Of a stretch of 64,000 nt of DNA, positions 25,346 through 34,248 are shown piece by piece (the stretch's first letter is position 1; each line of letters starts with the position of its first letter). Made by a program: the position numbers and the translations under genes. Source of the stretch: an uncultured Oscillospiraceae bacterium (lineage in GTDB: Bacteria; Bacillota; Clostridia; Oscillospirales; Acutalibacteraceae); contig UQUZ01000008.1 of assembly GCA_900544375.1 (NCBI GenBank), positions 9,428 through 73,427 of the forward strand, written 5' to 3'. Under the pieces are notes generated by a model. The model searched no databases. It saw nothing but the letters and a program-made list of their open reading frames with translations, and was not told the DNA's origin.

Positions 25346-26095
25346 TTGCGTTTTTTTTCACGCAGAAGGGCAAAGGAGCAGGAAGAACGCCCGGAAGCTT
25401 TCGTTAGTGCGATTATTGTGGCTGCCGGGCAATCGAGGCGTATGGGCGGAGACACGAGCAAGCAGTTTATTCTGATCGATGGCGTGCCCGTCATTGTGCG
25501 CACCTTAAAAGCGTTTGAAATAGCGGAGCGCATCCGCGAAGTGGTGATAGCCGCGCGGCAGGAGGATATCCCGCAAATGTATGCACTCATTCAGGATTAT
25601 GAGATTACAAAGGTGAAACAGATCATCACTGGTGGAGAAACGCGCCAGGAGAGCGTTTTCCGCGCGATCGCGCAGGTGGATGAAAATGCGGATTTCCTTG
25701 CCATCCACGATGGGGCAAGGCCGCTAATCCGCCCGCAGGAGATCGATCTTGCGGTTTCTGCCGCGGTGGAGCACGGGGCGGCCGCACTGGGTGTCCCGGT
25801 GAAGGATACGGTCAAGCAGGTTGATGCGGATGGAAAAATCGTAGATACCCCGGAGCGCAGCACGCTATGGGCCGTGCAGACGCCTCAGGTTTTTTCTCGT
25901 GCGCTTTATCTGCGGGCGGCGGAGCAGGCGGGGGAGGCTGCGGCGCAGTTGACGGACGACTGCCAGCTGATCGAACGAACGGGAGCCCCCGTCTACCTGG
26001 TACGTGGAGCTTATGCCAACCTGAAAATCACAACACCGGAGGATGTGTTTGCGGCAGAGGGCATCTTAAGAGCTACAGAGGATTTTTATGGGTAA
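25346..26095 (+). CDS. ispD: 2-C-methyl-D-erythritol 4-phosphate cytidylyltransferase
   Basis: 249 residues from a TTG start with GGGGAGGCAAAAAGG upstream. Nucleotidyltransferase fold: IIVAAGQSRRMGGDTSKQF (CTP/phosphate loop) around 21-41, ITGGETRQESVFRAI, IHDGARPLI, and the late TDDCQLIERTG and KITTPED. Third step of the MEP pathway, making CDP-methylerythritol. An extra ~18-residue basic, charged N-terminus (RFFSRRRAKEQEERPEAF) precedes the usual start and is unusual. ispF follows after 38 bp. Confidence 0.95.
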   Translation: MRFFSRRRAKEQEERPEAFVSAIIVAAGQSRRMGGDTSKQFILIDGVPVIVRTLKAFEIAERIREVVIAARQEDIPQMYALIQDYEITKVKQIITGGETRQESVFRAIAQVDENADFLAIHDGARPLIRPQEIDLAVSAAVEHGAAALGVPVKDTVKQVDADGKIVDTPERSTLWAVQTPQVFSRALYLRAAEQAGEAAAQLTDDCQLIERTGAPVYLVRGAYANLKITTPEDVFAAEGILRATEDFYG

Positions 26096-26133
26096 GCGCT
26101 CCCTAAGATATCTTGAAAAGGAGTTTTAGAGCA

Positions 26134-26607
26134 ATGAGAATTGGACATGGATATGATGTGCACCGTTTGGTAACAGGCCGAGCGCTTCTCCTCGGCGGAG
26201 TTCATATTCCGTATGAAACTGGGCTTTTAGGGCATTCGGATGCGGATGTGCTGCTGCATGCCGTTTCAGACGCATTGCTGGGGGCAGCCGCCTTAGGTGA
26301 TATCGGGGCGCTTTTTCCCGATACGGATCCGCAATATGCAGGGGCCGACAGTTTGCAGCTTTTGTCGCTTGTCGCACAGGAGCTTCAGGATGCGGGCTAC
26401 AGAATTATGAATATAGACGCTACGGTGCTTGCCCAGGCGCCGAAACTAAAGCCCTATATCCCGGATATGCGGCAAAATATTGCCAAGGCATGCGGCGTCA
26501 CGCCCGATGATGTGAGCGTTAAGGCCACAACGGAAGAGGGGCTTGGTTTTACAGGCAGCCGGGAAGGCATAGCAGCACATGCTGTTTGCCTGATCGAAGC
26601 GCGCTGA
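26134..26607 (+). CDS. ispF: 2-C-methyl-D-erythritol 2,4-cyclodiphosphate synthase
   Basis: 157 residues from the ATG at 26134 (AAAAGGAGTTTTAGAGCA upstream). [12 protein letters not shown] supplies the zinc-binding Asp and His, [14 protein letters not shown] the third ligand, and [11 protein letters not shown] the CMP-binding end. Homotrimeric zinc enzyme that closes the cyclic diphosphate in the MEP pathway. Coupled with ispD as in many Firmicutes; here they are separate genes, not an IspDF fusion. Confidence 0.97.
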   Translation: MRIGHGYDVHRLVTGRALLLGGVHIPYETGLLGHSDADVLLHAVSDALLGAAALGDIGALFPDTDPQYAGADSLQLLSLVAQELQDAGYRIMNIDATVLAQAPKLKPYIPDMRQNIAKACGVTPDDVSVKATTEEGLGFTGSREGIAAHAVCLIEAR

Positions 26608-26685
26608 ACAGACTGCGCATCTGGATTTTCAAAGGACACGAACCTCTCGTTTCGCATAGAATGATACGAAACGAGGTGACGCTTT

Positions 26686-26919
26686 ATGGGACAGCCAAAT
26701 TTTCAGGTCTGTTCAATCACACACGCGGAAAAGGGAATCCGCTTATTAAATGAAAATGGGTTCCGTGCTCATTATAAAAGATCACCTGATCCAAACGCTG
26801 AGGATGGGTGCTGCTATACAATCTATTTGGCCAATGGGGATGCTTCCGAGGCCCTTTCAATCCTCCAGAAGGGCCACGTCCGGCTGACTGGAGAGCTGGG
26901 AGGCGGCTCGCAATCATGA
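26686..26919 (+). CDS. DUF3343 family protein (putative Se/S carrier)
   Basis: 77 residues: FQVCSITHAEKGIRLLNENGFRAHYKRSPDP, then GCCYTIYLANGDASEALSILQKGHV. This small ferredoxin-like/TusA-companion family (putative sulfur or selenium carrier) usually sits next to a class V aminotransferase. RBS CGAGGTGACGCTTT. Its TGA overlaps the ATG of the next gene, strongly suggesting that it takes persulfide or selenide from that enzyme. The CC pair at 58-59 and the Cys at 9 are candidate carrier residues (inference). Confidence 0.8.
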   Translation: MGQPNFQVCSITHAEKGIRLLNENGFRAHYKRSPDPNAEDGCCYTIYLANGDASEALSILQKGHVRLTGELGGGSQS

Positions 26920-28070
26920 TTTATTTTGACAATGCCGCAACTACCTATCCGAAGCCCCAGGTGGTAAGGGAGGCTATGGCGAGAGCGCTTGTGGAATTTG
27001 GAGCCAATCCCGGCCGATCCGGGCATGCCATGTCTATGCGCACTGCCGATCGGATTTACCGATGCCGGGAGCGGGCCGCGGCGATGTTTGGCCTGCGGGA
27101 GCCGGAAAATGTCGTATTCACGCTCAACTGCACACATGCAATCAATATGGTGCTGCACGGCGTGCTCAACCGGGGCGATCATGTGGTGACCTCCGATTTG
27201 GAGCACAACGCGGTCATGCGCCCTTTATTCAAGCTCGCAGCGGATGGTGTGATCTCTTATACCACTGCGCATGTTTGTGAAGGCAATGTTGAAACAACGG
27301 TAGAAAATTTTAAAAAAGTGATCAAACCCAACACCCGTATGATCGTTTGTATGCATGCTTCCAATGTGTTTGGCACCGTTTTGCCAATTGCGGAGATTGC
27401 CGGGCTGTGCCATGAACGTGGATTGCTGTTTGTGGTAGATGCAGCGCAGAGCGCCGGCGTTTTGCCGCTTGATATGGCGAAAACGGGGATCGATTATCTC
27501 TGCATGCCCGGCCACAAGGGCCTGTATGGCCCAATGGGAACTGGACTTTTGCTCTGTGCAGATGGCGAAAAAATCCGCCCCCTATTAGAAGGCGGCACGG
27601 GCAGCCTTTCTGCTCATCTGTATCAGCCGCCCATCCTACCGGATAAATTAGAAAGCGGCACGGGCAATACGCCAGGGATTTTCGCTCTTTCCGCCGGCAT
27701 TGGTTTTGTTCAAACGATTGGTATTGACGAAATTGCACAGCATGAGCTTTCTCTGATTCGAGAGTTGTACGATGCGTTGGCGATGACGGCAAATGTGCGC
27801 CTTTATACAAAACGTCCGGCAGCGGGCACTCATGTTCCGCTGCTCCCCTTCAATATCGCAGGGCTGCATAGTGAAGAGACGGCAGCCTTACTGAATGAGG
27901 CCGGAATCGCCGTGCGCTCGGGGCTGCATTGCGCCCCTTGCGCCCACAATGCCTACGGAACCTCGGAAACCGGAGTGGTTCGTCTTGCCCCGTCTTATTT
28001 TACCAACAAAAAAGAGGCATATGAGCTGATAAAATCTGTCCGAAAAATTGCAAAAGGCCAGAAAACGTGA
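26916..28070 (+). CDS. Cysteine desulfurase / selenocysteine lyase family aminotransferase class V
   Basis: 384 residues from the ATG at 26916 (CTGGGAGGCGGCTCGCAATC upstream) overlapping the DUF3343 stop; the open frame back to 26808 is ignored. PLP fold type I: IYFDNAATTYPKP at the N-terminus, SDLEHNAVMRP, VVDAAQSAGVLPLD, Schiff-base lysine in CMPGHKGLYGPMGTG, and active-site cysteine in RSGLHCAPCAH near the C-terminus. Mobilises sulfur (or selenium) from cysteine (selenocysteine). The adjacent carrier gene points to a dedicated delivery role rather than general IscS function. Confidence 0.9.
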   Translation: MIYFDNAATTYPKPQVVREAMARALVEFGANPGRSGHAMSMRTADRIYRCRERAAAMFGLREPENVVFTLNCTHAINMVLHGVLNRGDHVVTSDLEHNAVMRPLFKLAADGVISYTTAHVCEGNVETTVENFKKVIKPNTRMIVCMHASNVFGTVLPIAEIAGLCHERGLLFVVDAAQSAGVLPLDMAKTGIDYLCMPGHKGLYGPMGTGLLLCADGEKIRPLLEGGTGSLSAHLYQPPILPDKLESGTGNTPGIFALSAGIGFVQTIGIDEIAQHELSLIRELYDALAMTANVRLYTKRPAAGTHVPLLPFNIAGLHSEETAALLNEAGIAVRSGLHCAPCAHNAYGTSETGVVRLAPSYFTNKKEAYELIKSVRKIAKGQKT

Positions 28071-28111
28071 TATGATAAAAAAGAATAGATTCATGTGGCT
28101 AGGATGAATCG

Positions 28112-28152
28112 GCAGCGGCGGGGGGGTTCCATGCCGCCGCTGTATTTTATTT
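28112..28152 (+). terminator. Terminator after the cysteine desulfurase
   Basis: Stem CAGCGGCGG / CCGCCGCTG with a GGGGGTTCCATG-type loop, followed by TATTTTATTT. Confidence 0.8.
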
Positions 28153-28165
28153 CTGCCAAAAGGCG

Positions 28166-28184
28166 CGCTCCGATCATCGGAGCG
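28166..28184. promoter_or_regulatory. Perfect palindrome upstream of cdaA
   Basis: CGCTCCGATCATCGGAGCG: 9-bp arms around a single C, located between the desulfurase terminator and the cdaA start. No T-run follows, so an operator or an mRNA hairpin is more likely than a terminator. Confidence 0.5.
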
Positions 28185-28210
28185 GATGCTTCAGACGTTG
28201 ATTTAGGTGC

Positions 28211-29170
28211 ATGAAGCACGGGAAGGGCGCGGTTTATGCCATGGAGTTAGAACAACTTAAGACCTTTTTTATACAATTATGGAACGTTATCTCCACCTTT
28301 TGGAACTCTGGGTTCTTAAAGCTGTGTTCCAATGTGCTGGATATTGTGTTGGTGGCATTCATTGTCTACCATGCTATTAAACTGATTCGTGAAACACGGG
28401 CCATCCAATTACTCAAAGGAATTTTGCTTTTAGGGTTGCTATATGTTGTTGTCAATCTATTCAAAATGGAAGCGATGATGTTTGTCCTGCGCAAGGTGTT
28501 TGAATTTGCAGTGATCGGCCTCTTGGTGCTGTTTCAGCCGGAATTGCGCCATGCGCTGGAAAGTATGGGGCGCAGTAAATTCAGCATTTTCAATCCGTTT
28601 TCCGGCAAGGGCGGGCAAGAGCTTCGGCGCCGTGAGCAAATCCAGAGTGGGATTGACGGTGTTTGCCGTGCCTGCTCCGATATGAGCGATAAAAAAATAG
28701 GCGCGCTGATTATTTTCGAACGTGTTACCATGCTTGGCGAAATTGCTAAAACAGGCACAACAGTGGATGCGCTTGTTTCACCGGAGCTGATTGGCAATAT
28801 TTTTTACCCCAAGGCCCCGCTGCATGACGGAGCGGCATTGATTCGTGATGGGCGCGTTTGCGCGGCGGGCTGCATCCTTCCGCTTACGCAAAATAATGCA
28901 GTAAGCAGTGAGCTTGGCACTCGCCACCGTGCAGCGCTTGGTATGAGTGAACAGAGCGATGCGATTGTTGTTGTTGTTTCGGAGGAGCGAGGGTCAATTT
29001 CCATTGCTCACGATGGGATCCTGATGCAGGATATTTCCGATGGCGACCTGCGTGAAAAGCTGCAAAAATATTTGATTGTGGAGCCGGAGCAGCCTGGCGA
29101 AATCAGCCGCACCTTTAAGCGCATTGCTGGGAGGATCAAGCATGGAAAAAAACAAAATGATGAAAAATAG
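28211..29170 (+). CDS. cdaA: Diadenylate cyclase CdaA
   Basis: 319 residues (309 if the ATG at 28241 is used; neither has a strong ribosome-binding site). Three N-terminal membrane helices (about residues 28-50, 60-82, 95-112) precede a DisA_N domain with the catalytic PLHDGAALIRDGR and GTRHRAALG motifs and VVSEERGSISIA. Makes the essential second messenger c-di-AMP from two ATP at the membrane, controlling potassium and osmolyte balance and wall homeostasis. It overlaps cdaR, its usual regulator. glmM, the usual third gene, does not follow. Confidence 0.95.
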   Translation: MKHGKGAVYAMELEQLKTFFIQLWNVISTFWNSGFLKLCSNVLDIVLVAFIVYHAIKLIRETRAIQLLKGILLLGLLYVVVNLFKMEAMMFVLRKVFEFAVIGLLVLFQPELRHALESMGRSKFSIFNPFSGKGGQELRRREQIQSGIDGVCRACSDMSDKKIGALIIFERVTMLGEIAKTGTTVDALVSPELIGNIFYPKAPLHDGAALIRDGRVCAAGCILPLTQNNAVSSELGTRHRAALGMSEQSDAIVVVVSEERGSISIAHDGILMQDISDGDLREKLQKYLIVEPEQPGEISRTFKRIAGRIKHGKKQNDEK

Positions 29171-30446
29171 AAAAAAAGTGGATTTTAGAGAGCTTTTTAG
29201 CAACAACCGTTTTGTGCTGCTCTTTTCGATTGTGCTTGCCTTTGTCATCTGGACTGCGATTTCCATGACGGCGAGCCCAGAAGAAACTTTCCTCATTAAG
29301 GATGTGCCAGTGGATTTCAGCCTCAAGGGGAGTATGCCGGAGCAGCTGGGCCTGCAGGCGTTTGGAAACACTGATTTTAAAGTAGATGTAGAGGTATATG
29401 GAAAACGCTATATCGTTTCCAACCTGAGGCCAGAAGACATTAAGGTAACGCCGGTTTTGTCCAATGTCAGCTCTTCCGGTAAAAATGATGTGTCGCTGGT
29501 GGCTAAACCCGCAGATAATAGCGCTGAGTTTACGATTAACTCGCTTTCTCAAACAAAGGTGCAGGTTTATTTTGACACATATAAGGAAGTCTCTTATCCT
29601 CTAGAGCCGGATATCATTGCGGACAAAGTGATACCAGATGAGGGATATATTCAGGAGTCAACCTATTCTTCTGTTAGCAATGTGACGGTTTCCGGCCCGA
29701 CAACAGAGGTGAACAAGGTTAGCAAGGTGGTGGCGCGCGTTTCTCTTTCCAAGCCGCTTACCAGTACGACTACGCTGGAGGCAAAGATCACGCCGATTGG
29801 TGAATATGGCGGTGTGCCGCAGTATCTAGATATTAATCACGGCCAATCAAACGTGACTGTGACGATCCGGGTATTAAAGCTAAAGGAGCTTCCGGTGACG
29901 GTATCTTACACGAATGAACCGTTGGCCTATGTTGCCAACCCCTTGCCCACGACCATTACCCCTTCCCGCGTTACAGTGGCGGCTGAGGAAGCTGATATTG
30001 ACGCAATGGAGTCGTTTTCTGTTGGAACGATCGACTTTAGCGAGCTCGGTATGATCCGCCATACCTTTACCTTCCCCGCTTCTGCGATCAAGGAAGTAAC
30101 TATAGTTGATAAAAGCATTAAAAATTTCTCTGTGGTAATCGATGCGCGGGATAAAACTTCGAAGCCCTATACGGTTTCTAAAAACAATATCACCATGCTT
30201 AATGAGCCAGATGAATTTCAGGTAACCGCCCTGGAGGATATCAAAAATGTTACGATTGTCGGCCCCAAATCATCCATTGACGCTTTAAATGCAGATGGGA
30301 TCTATGCAGAGGTTGATTTGAGCACGATTGAACTCTCAGAGGGCCGTCAGGAAGTAACTGCCAGAGTATACGTCAGAAGCTTTAATGACTGCTGGGCATA
30401 CAGCACTTATAAGGTGCCGATTCAGATAAAAGCAAAAACTGAGTGA
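29142..30446 (+). CDS. cdaR: CdaR/YbbR-like regulator of c-di-AMP synthesis
   Basis: 434 residues from the ATG at 29142 (GGGAGGATCAAGC upstream), overlapping cdaA by 29 bp. One N-terminal membrane helix (LLFSIVLAFVIWTAISM, about 22-38), the rest extracytoplasmic and made of YbbR repeats: each shows a strand-rich unit ending in forms such as VTVSGPTTEVNKVSKV and VTIVGPKSSIDAL, about four in total. Family role: modulates CdaA activity through the membrane helix. Position directly after cdaA is conserved. Confidence 0.92.
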   Translation: MEKNKMMKNRKKVDFRELFSNNRFVLLFSIVLAFVIWTAISMTASPEETFLIKDVPVDFSLKGSMPEQLGLQAFGNTDFKVDVEVYGKRYIVSNLRPEDIKVTPVLSNVSSSGKNDVSLVAKPADNSAEFTINSLSQTKVQVYFDTYKEVSYPLEPDIIADKVIPDEGYIQESTYSSVSNVTVSGPTTEVNKVSKVVARVSLSKPLTSTTTLEAKITPIGEYGGVPQYLDINHGQSNVTVTIRVLKLKELPVTVSYTNEPLAYVANPLPTTITPSRVTVAAEEADIDAMESFSVGTIDFSELGMIRHTFTFPASAIKEVTIVDKSIKNFSVVIDARDKTSKPYTVSKNNITMLNEPDEFQVTALEDIKNVTIVGPKSSIDALNADGIYAEVDLSTIELSEGRQEVTARVYVRSFNDCWAYSTYKVPIQIKAKTE

Positions 30447-30490
30447 TGGATTTCTCGATCCGTCATTTTGAAAGGAGTGGAGCAGCAATC

Positions 30491-31915
30491 TTGAAAAAGC
30501 ATATCTTGGCCTGCCTTGCTTTGGCTCTTAGCTTAGTGTTTTTATTCAGCGGCTGCTCGCTTCGTTTCACTGCTCTGCCAAACCTGCTGCGTCCCCCGAA
30601 GCCCATAGGGGAATATAGTGGCCTTCAGGAATCCTTTGAGTCATATGTTGCCACAGCCACGGGGAAAAACTTTTTATTGAAAACTCCAATTACCGGAGAT
30701 TATCGTTCTTCCTTTATCATGTATGATATGGATAACGATGGGGAAGAAGAAGCGTTTGTGTTTTATACGCCCAATAAGGATCAGTCTACTGTCCGTGTGC
30801 ATTTTATGGACAGCCAGAATGGAAAATGGAACATCCATAACGATTTCCCTGGTATAGGTAGCGATGTATATTCTGTATCATTTGCAGATTTAGATGAAGA
30901 TGGAATATCTGAGCTGATTGTAGGATGGAATTTGTTTGAAAGCAAAGAAAGCAAAATGCTTTCTGTTTATCAATATAGCAACACGGATCATGGGCCGGTG
31001 ATCAATACGTTGGCCCAGGAGGCCTTTTCCGCCATGCTGCCGGTTGATATTGACCACGACGGCAGTGTAGAGATTTTTTTGTTGACGCCGGAAACAAATG
31101 GCAATGCTCACGTCGCTGTGGGAAAATTGTTAAAAATGGAGAATGGCACTCTTGCTATGGTGAGTAAGGTGACGCTGGATCCTAAAACATTGAATTATGT
31201 GTCCATTAAGCAAGAGGATTTGGGCATTCAGGTTCCTCTTAAAATTTATATTGATGCGAATGTGGGTACCTCTGGAATGATCACCGAAATTGTTTATTGG
31301 GATAGTCAGAGCCAAAAGCTTGTTGCTCCTCTTTACAATGAAAAGAAAGGGATAAATCCGGTTACCCGGCGTTATGAGCCCATCGCTTCGCGGGACATTA
31401 ACAATGATGCGATCTTTGAAGTGCCAGTTCAGATTATATTGCCAGATAGTGGATATGCAAGCTCAGACCTTCTTGCTAGCGATGCGGTGGGCACTGTGCA
31501 GACAGATCTGGCGGCAGAACAAAAGCTTTATCTGACAAAATGGGTGCAGTTTCAAGAGTTTGAGCCGCAGACGGGCAAGGTAGTCGCTTATAGCTCCATT
31601 AATTATTCAGATGGCTATATGTTCTTTTATCCCGATCAATGGGTAAAAGATGAGGAAAACCCTAAAATTACAATTATCAGCAATTTGCAGGAGCGGCGTT
31701 GGACTTTTTTTGCGAGGGAAAATGGTAAAATAGGGGAGGAACTTTTCAATATTTGGACGCTCCCAGCTGAACAATGGGAAAAAAGCCCGAACGCAGATTA
31801 CACACTGTTAAAGGAAAATGGCAGCGTTGTTTATGTGGCACGTTTGTCGAGTGCTGCCTCGCAATATGATATTGATTTTGATCAGTTAAAAACAAGCATT
31901 TCGATTATTGAGTAA
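30491..31915 (+). CDS. Lipoprotein with FG-GAP/EF-hand-like DxDxDG repeats
   Basis: 474 residues from TTG at 30491 (AAGGAGTGGAGCAGCAATC upstream). Signal peptide LKKHILACLALALSLVFLFSGC ends in the lipobox LFSGC, so the mature protein is anchored outside the membrane. Three calcium-loop motifs, DMDNDGEEEAFVFY, DLDEDGISELIVG and DIDHDGSVEIFLL, sit in beta-propeller-like repeats of the VCBS/FG-GAP type; a fourth, DINNDAIFEVP, is degenerate. Function not recognised. It lies between cdaR and a two-component system with little spacing, so it may be an extracellular sensor or wall-associated component (inference). Confidence 0.75.
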   Translation: MKKHILACLALALSLVFLFSGCSLRFTALPNLLRPPKPIGEYSGLQESFESYVATATGKNFLLKTPITGDYRSSFIMYDMDNDGEEEAFVFYTPNKDQSTVRVHFMDSQNGKWNIHNDFPGIGSDVYSVSFADLDEDGISELIVGWNLFESKESKMLSVYQYSNTDHGPVINTLAQEAFSAMLPVDIDHDGSVEIFLLTPETNGNAHVAVGKLLKMENGTLAMVSKVTLDPKTLNYVSIKQEDLGIQVPLKIYIDANVGTSGMITEIVYWDSQSQKLVAPLYNEKKGINPVTRRYEPIASRDINNDAIFEVPVQIILPDSGYASSDLLASDAVGTVQTDLAAEQKLYLTKWVQFQEFEPQTGKVVAYSSINYSDGYMFFYPDQWVKDEENPKITIISNLQERRWTFFARENGKIGEELFNIWTLPAEQWEKSPNADYTLLKENGSVVYVARLSSAASQYDIDFDQLKTSISIIE

Positions 31916-32038
31916 AGTGTTTCAAGAGAACATGATTTGTGCTTTTTCAGCACGAAACTCGGTGTGCGAACAAGATTATACATTGAAATTTTGGCTATGC
32001 CAAAACCGCGCAAGTTTGCGGTGAGGCGCAAGAAAGGG

Positions 32039-32758
32039 ATGGACATAAGCAGGATGAAAACAGTTCTTGTAGCGGAGGATGAAGCGTCTATTCGTGATTT
32101 TATCGTCATCAATTTACAGCGTAGCGGATATGAAGTGTTGGAGGCAGGCGATGGGCTGGAGGCCTTGCATATCTATGACGAACGCAATGGCGAAGTTGAT
32201 GTGGCACTGTTGGATATTATGATGCCGCAGATGGATGGGCTGGAGCTTTGTAAACAGCTGCGTGCCCGCAGTCCGCGTTTGGGGATCATCATGCTGACGG
32301 CGCGCACGCAGGAAATGGATAAGGTAACCGGCCTCTTGGTGGGGGCGGACGATTATGTAACAAAGCCTTTTTCACCATCTGAACTAATGGCGCGAGTTGA
32401 CGCGATTTATCGCCGCGTTGAGATGAGCAAGGAGTCATCCGGCGCTAAGGAACAGGATGATACAGTGATTCTTGGGGAATTCGTGCTCAATCCGCGCAAC
32501 CGAACGCTGACCAAAAGCGGCCGCTTTATCGATTTAACACAGGTAGAATTTCAAATCATGGAATGCTTTTTTCAGAATCCAGGCGCAGCGCTGGACCGGA
32601 CGGATATCCTGAACCGTGTTTGGGGCAGCTCGTATTTTGGAGAGGAAAAAATCGTAGATGTCAATATCCGCCGCCTGCGCATGAAGATTGAGGATGAGCC
32701 GTCGAATCCCAAGCATTTGGTAACCATCTGGGGCCTTGGATATAAGTGGGTTGTTTAA
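32039..32758 (+). CDS. OmpR/PhoB-family response regulator
   Basis: 239 residues from ATG 32039 (or 234 from ATG 32054, which begins MKTVLVAEDE and is equally credible). Receiver domain: acidic pair in LVAEDEAS, phospho-acceptor Asp in VALLDIMMPQMDG, Thr in IIMLTAR, Lys in TKPFSP. C-terminal winged helix (about 140-235): FVLNPRNRTLTKSGRFIDLTQVEFQIM and VDVNIRRLRMKIED, ending IWGLGYKWVV. Paired with the histidine kinase 50 bp downstream. Targets unknown; the upstream lipoprotein and cdaAR are candidates for co-regulation. Confidence 0.93.
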   Translation: MDISRMKTVLVAEDEASIRDFIVINLQRSGYEVLEAGDGLEALHIYDERNGEVDVALLDIMMPQMDGLELCKQLRARSPRLGIIMLTARTQEMDKVTGLLVGADDYVTKPFSPSELMARVDAIYRRVEMSKESSGAKEQDDTVILGEFVLNPRNRTLTKSGRFIDLTQVEFQIMECFFQNPGAALDRTDILNRVWGSSYFGEEKIVDVNIRRLRMKIEDEPSNPKHLVTIWGLGYKWVV

Positions 32759-32808
32759 TTGCCGATCAAATTTGAAATTTGATATCATGGACAAAGGAGA
32801 TGGGATGA

Positions 32809-34248
32809 ATGCATTTCAGCGGCATCACAAGGCGCTGGGTAATCAATACGCTAGGCGTTATTTCTTCCCTGCTTCTTTTGGTCTCGATTATTGCCTCGAT
32901 TGCAATTCATTTTTATTATTATGAATATGTCAAAATAGCGCTTAACTCCCATGTGAATGACACGGTTTCCACCTTTTTTAACCTGTATTACAATACAGAC
33001 GAGCAGTTTGAAAATCGGGCGCGTGAGTTTGTAGAAAATTTCAAGGCAAAGGATAGCATGGAGGTCTGGGTGATCGATAAAAACGGAAAGGTGATTATTT
33101 CCTCCAGTGGATTCCCGATAGACGGCTCACCCGAAATGCCGGATTATCAGGAGGCGCTGGCTTCCAAAACTGCCAGCGGTACGGCCCGGTGGATAGGTCG
33201 TCTTCCATCCGGCGAAAAAGTGATGACCTTAACACAGCTGCTGGGTGAAAACGGTGGAGCTGTCCGTTATCTGATCTCACTGGAGGGAATTGATAATCAA
33301 GTCTCCACATTTATTTTGATTATTTTTTTTATTTGCCTTCTGGCGATTGCGTTGGTGGCAATGTCTGGTTCTTTCTTCATTCAATCCATTGTCAAGCCGG
33401 TCATGCAGATCAATGCGGCAGCGCAAAAATTTGCGCATGGTGACTTTAGCAGCCGGATTGACAGCCATCATTATAACGATGAAATCAGTGAATTGGGAGA
33501 AACTATCAACTATATGGCTTCGGAGCTTAGCGAGGCCGACCGGGTGAAGAATGATTTTATATCAACCATTTCTCATGAATTGCGCACTCCGCTAACAGCG
33601 ATCAAAGGGTGGGGTGAAACATTATTGCAAGTGGGGGATACCGATCCAACGCTGTTATCCAAAGGAATGCAGGTGATTATTGATGAATCCGGCCGCCTGA
33701 CCGGGATTGTAGAAGAGCTTCTTGATTTTTCCCGCATGCAAAACGGTAAGCTCAGCATGCGTATGGAGAAAATCGACGTATTGGCGGAGTTGGATGACGC
33801 TGTTTTTGTGTTTCGGGAGCGCGCACTGCGTGAAGGGATTGAGCTGATCTACAATGTGCCACATCTGCCCGCTCCGATGAATGGGGATGCGAATCGGATC
33901 AAACAAGTGTTTGTCAATATCTTGGACAACGCTTTTAAATATACAGAACAGGGCGGCAAAGTGATCGTTGTCGCTAATATTACGAACACAACGCTTGAAA
34001 TCATGGTAGGCGACACTGGCTGTGGTATTCCGGAAGGAGATTTGCCACACGTAACGGAAAAGTTTTATCGCTCCAACGTTTCGGCCCGCGGCTCCGGGAT
34101 CGGGCTTGCCGTGGTCGATGAAATTGTGAAGCTGCACCATGGCACTTTAAAAATTAACAGCGTAGTAGGAGAGGGAACGACGGTCTCCGTATTATTTACG
34201 ATAGATCCGGTGGTTCTCCCTGATGAAAGGAGTTCACAGAATGAGTGA
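32809..34248 (+). CDS. Membrane sensor histidine kinase
   Basis: 479 residues. TM1 about 12-37 (VINTLGVISSLLLLVSIIASIAIHF written across the helix), an extracytoplasmic sensor of about 125 residues with MEVWVIDKNGKVIISSSGFP, TM2 about 165-188, HAMP (SIVKPVMQINAAAQKFAHGDFS), HisKA with ISHELRTPLTAIKG (phospho-His), then HATPase_c with N box ANRIKQVFVNILDNAFKYT, G1 GDTGCGIPEGDL and G2 ARGSGIGLAVV. The PAS-like sensor fold resembles wall- or envelope-stress kinases; its ligand is unknown. The 3' end overlaps the next gene by 8 bp. Confidence 0.93.
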   Translation: MHFSGITRRWVINTLGVISSLLLLVSIIASIAIHFYYYEYVKIALNSHVNDTVSTFFNLYYNTDEQFENRAREFVENFKAKDSMEVWVIDKNGKVIISSSGFPIDGSPEMPDYQEALASKTASGTARWIGRLPSGEKVMTLTQLLGENGGAVRYLISLEGIDNQVSTFILIIFFICLLAIALVAMSGSFFIQSIVKPVMQINAAAQKFAHGDFSSRIDSHHYNDEISELGETINYMASELSEADRVKNDFISTISHELRTPLTAIKGWGETLLQVGDTDPTLLSKGMQVIIDESGRLTGIVEELLDFSRMQNGKLSMRMEKIDVLAELDDAVFVFRERALREGIELIYNVPHLPAPMNGDANRIKQVFVNILDNAFKYTEQGGKVIVVANITNTTLEIMVGDTGCGIPEGDLPHVTEKFYRSNVSARGSGIGLAVVDEIVKLHHGTLKINSVVGEGTTVSVLFTIDPVVLPDERSSQNE

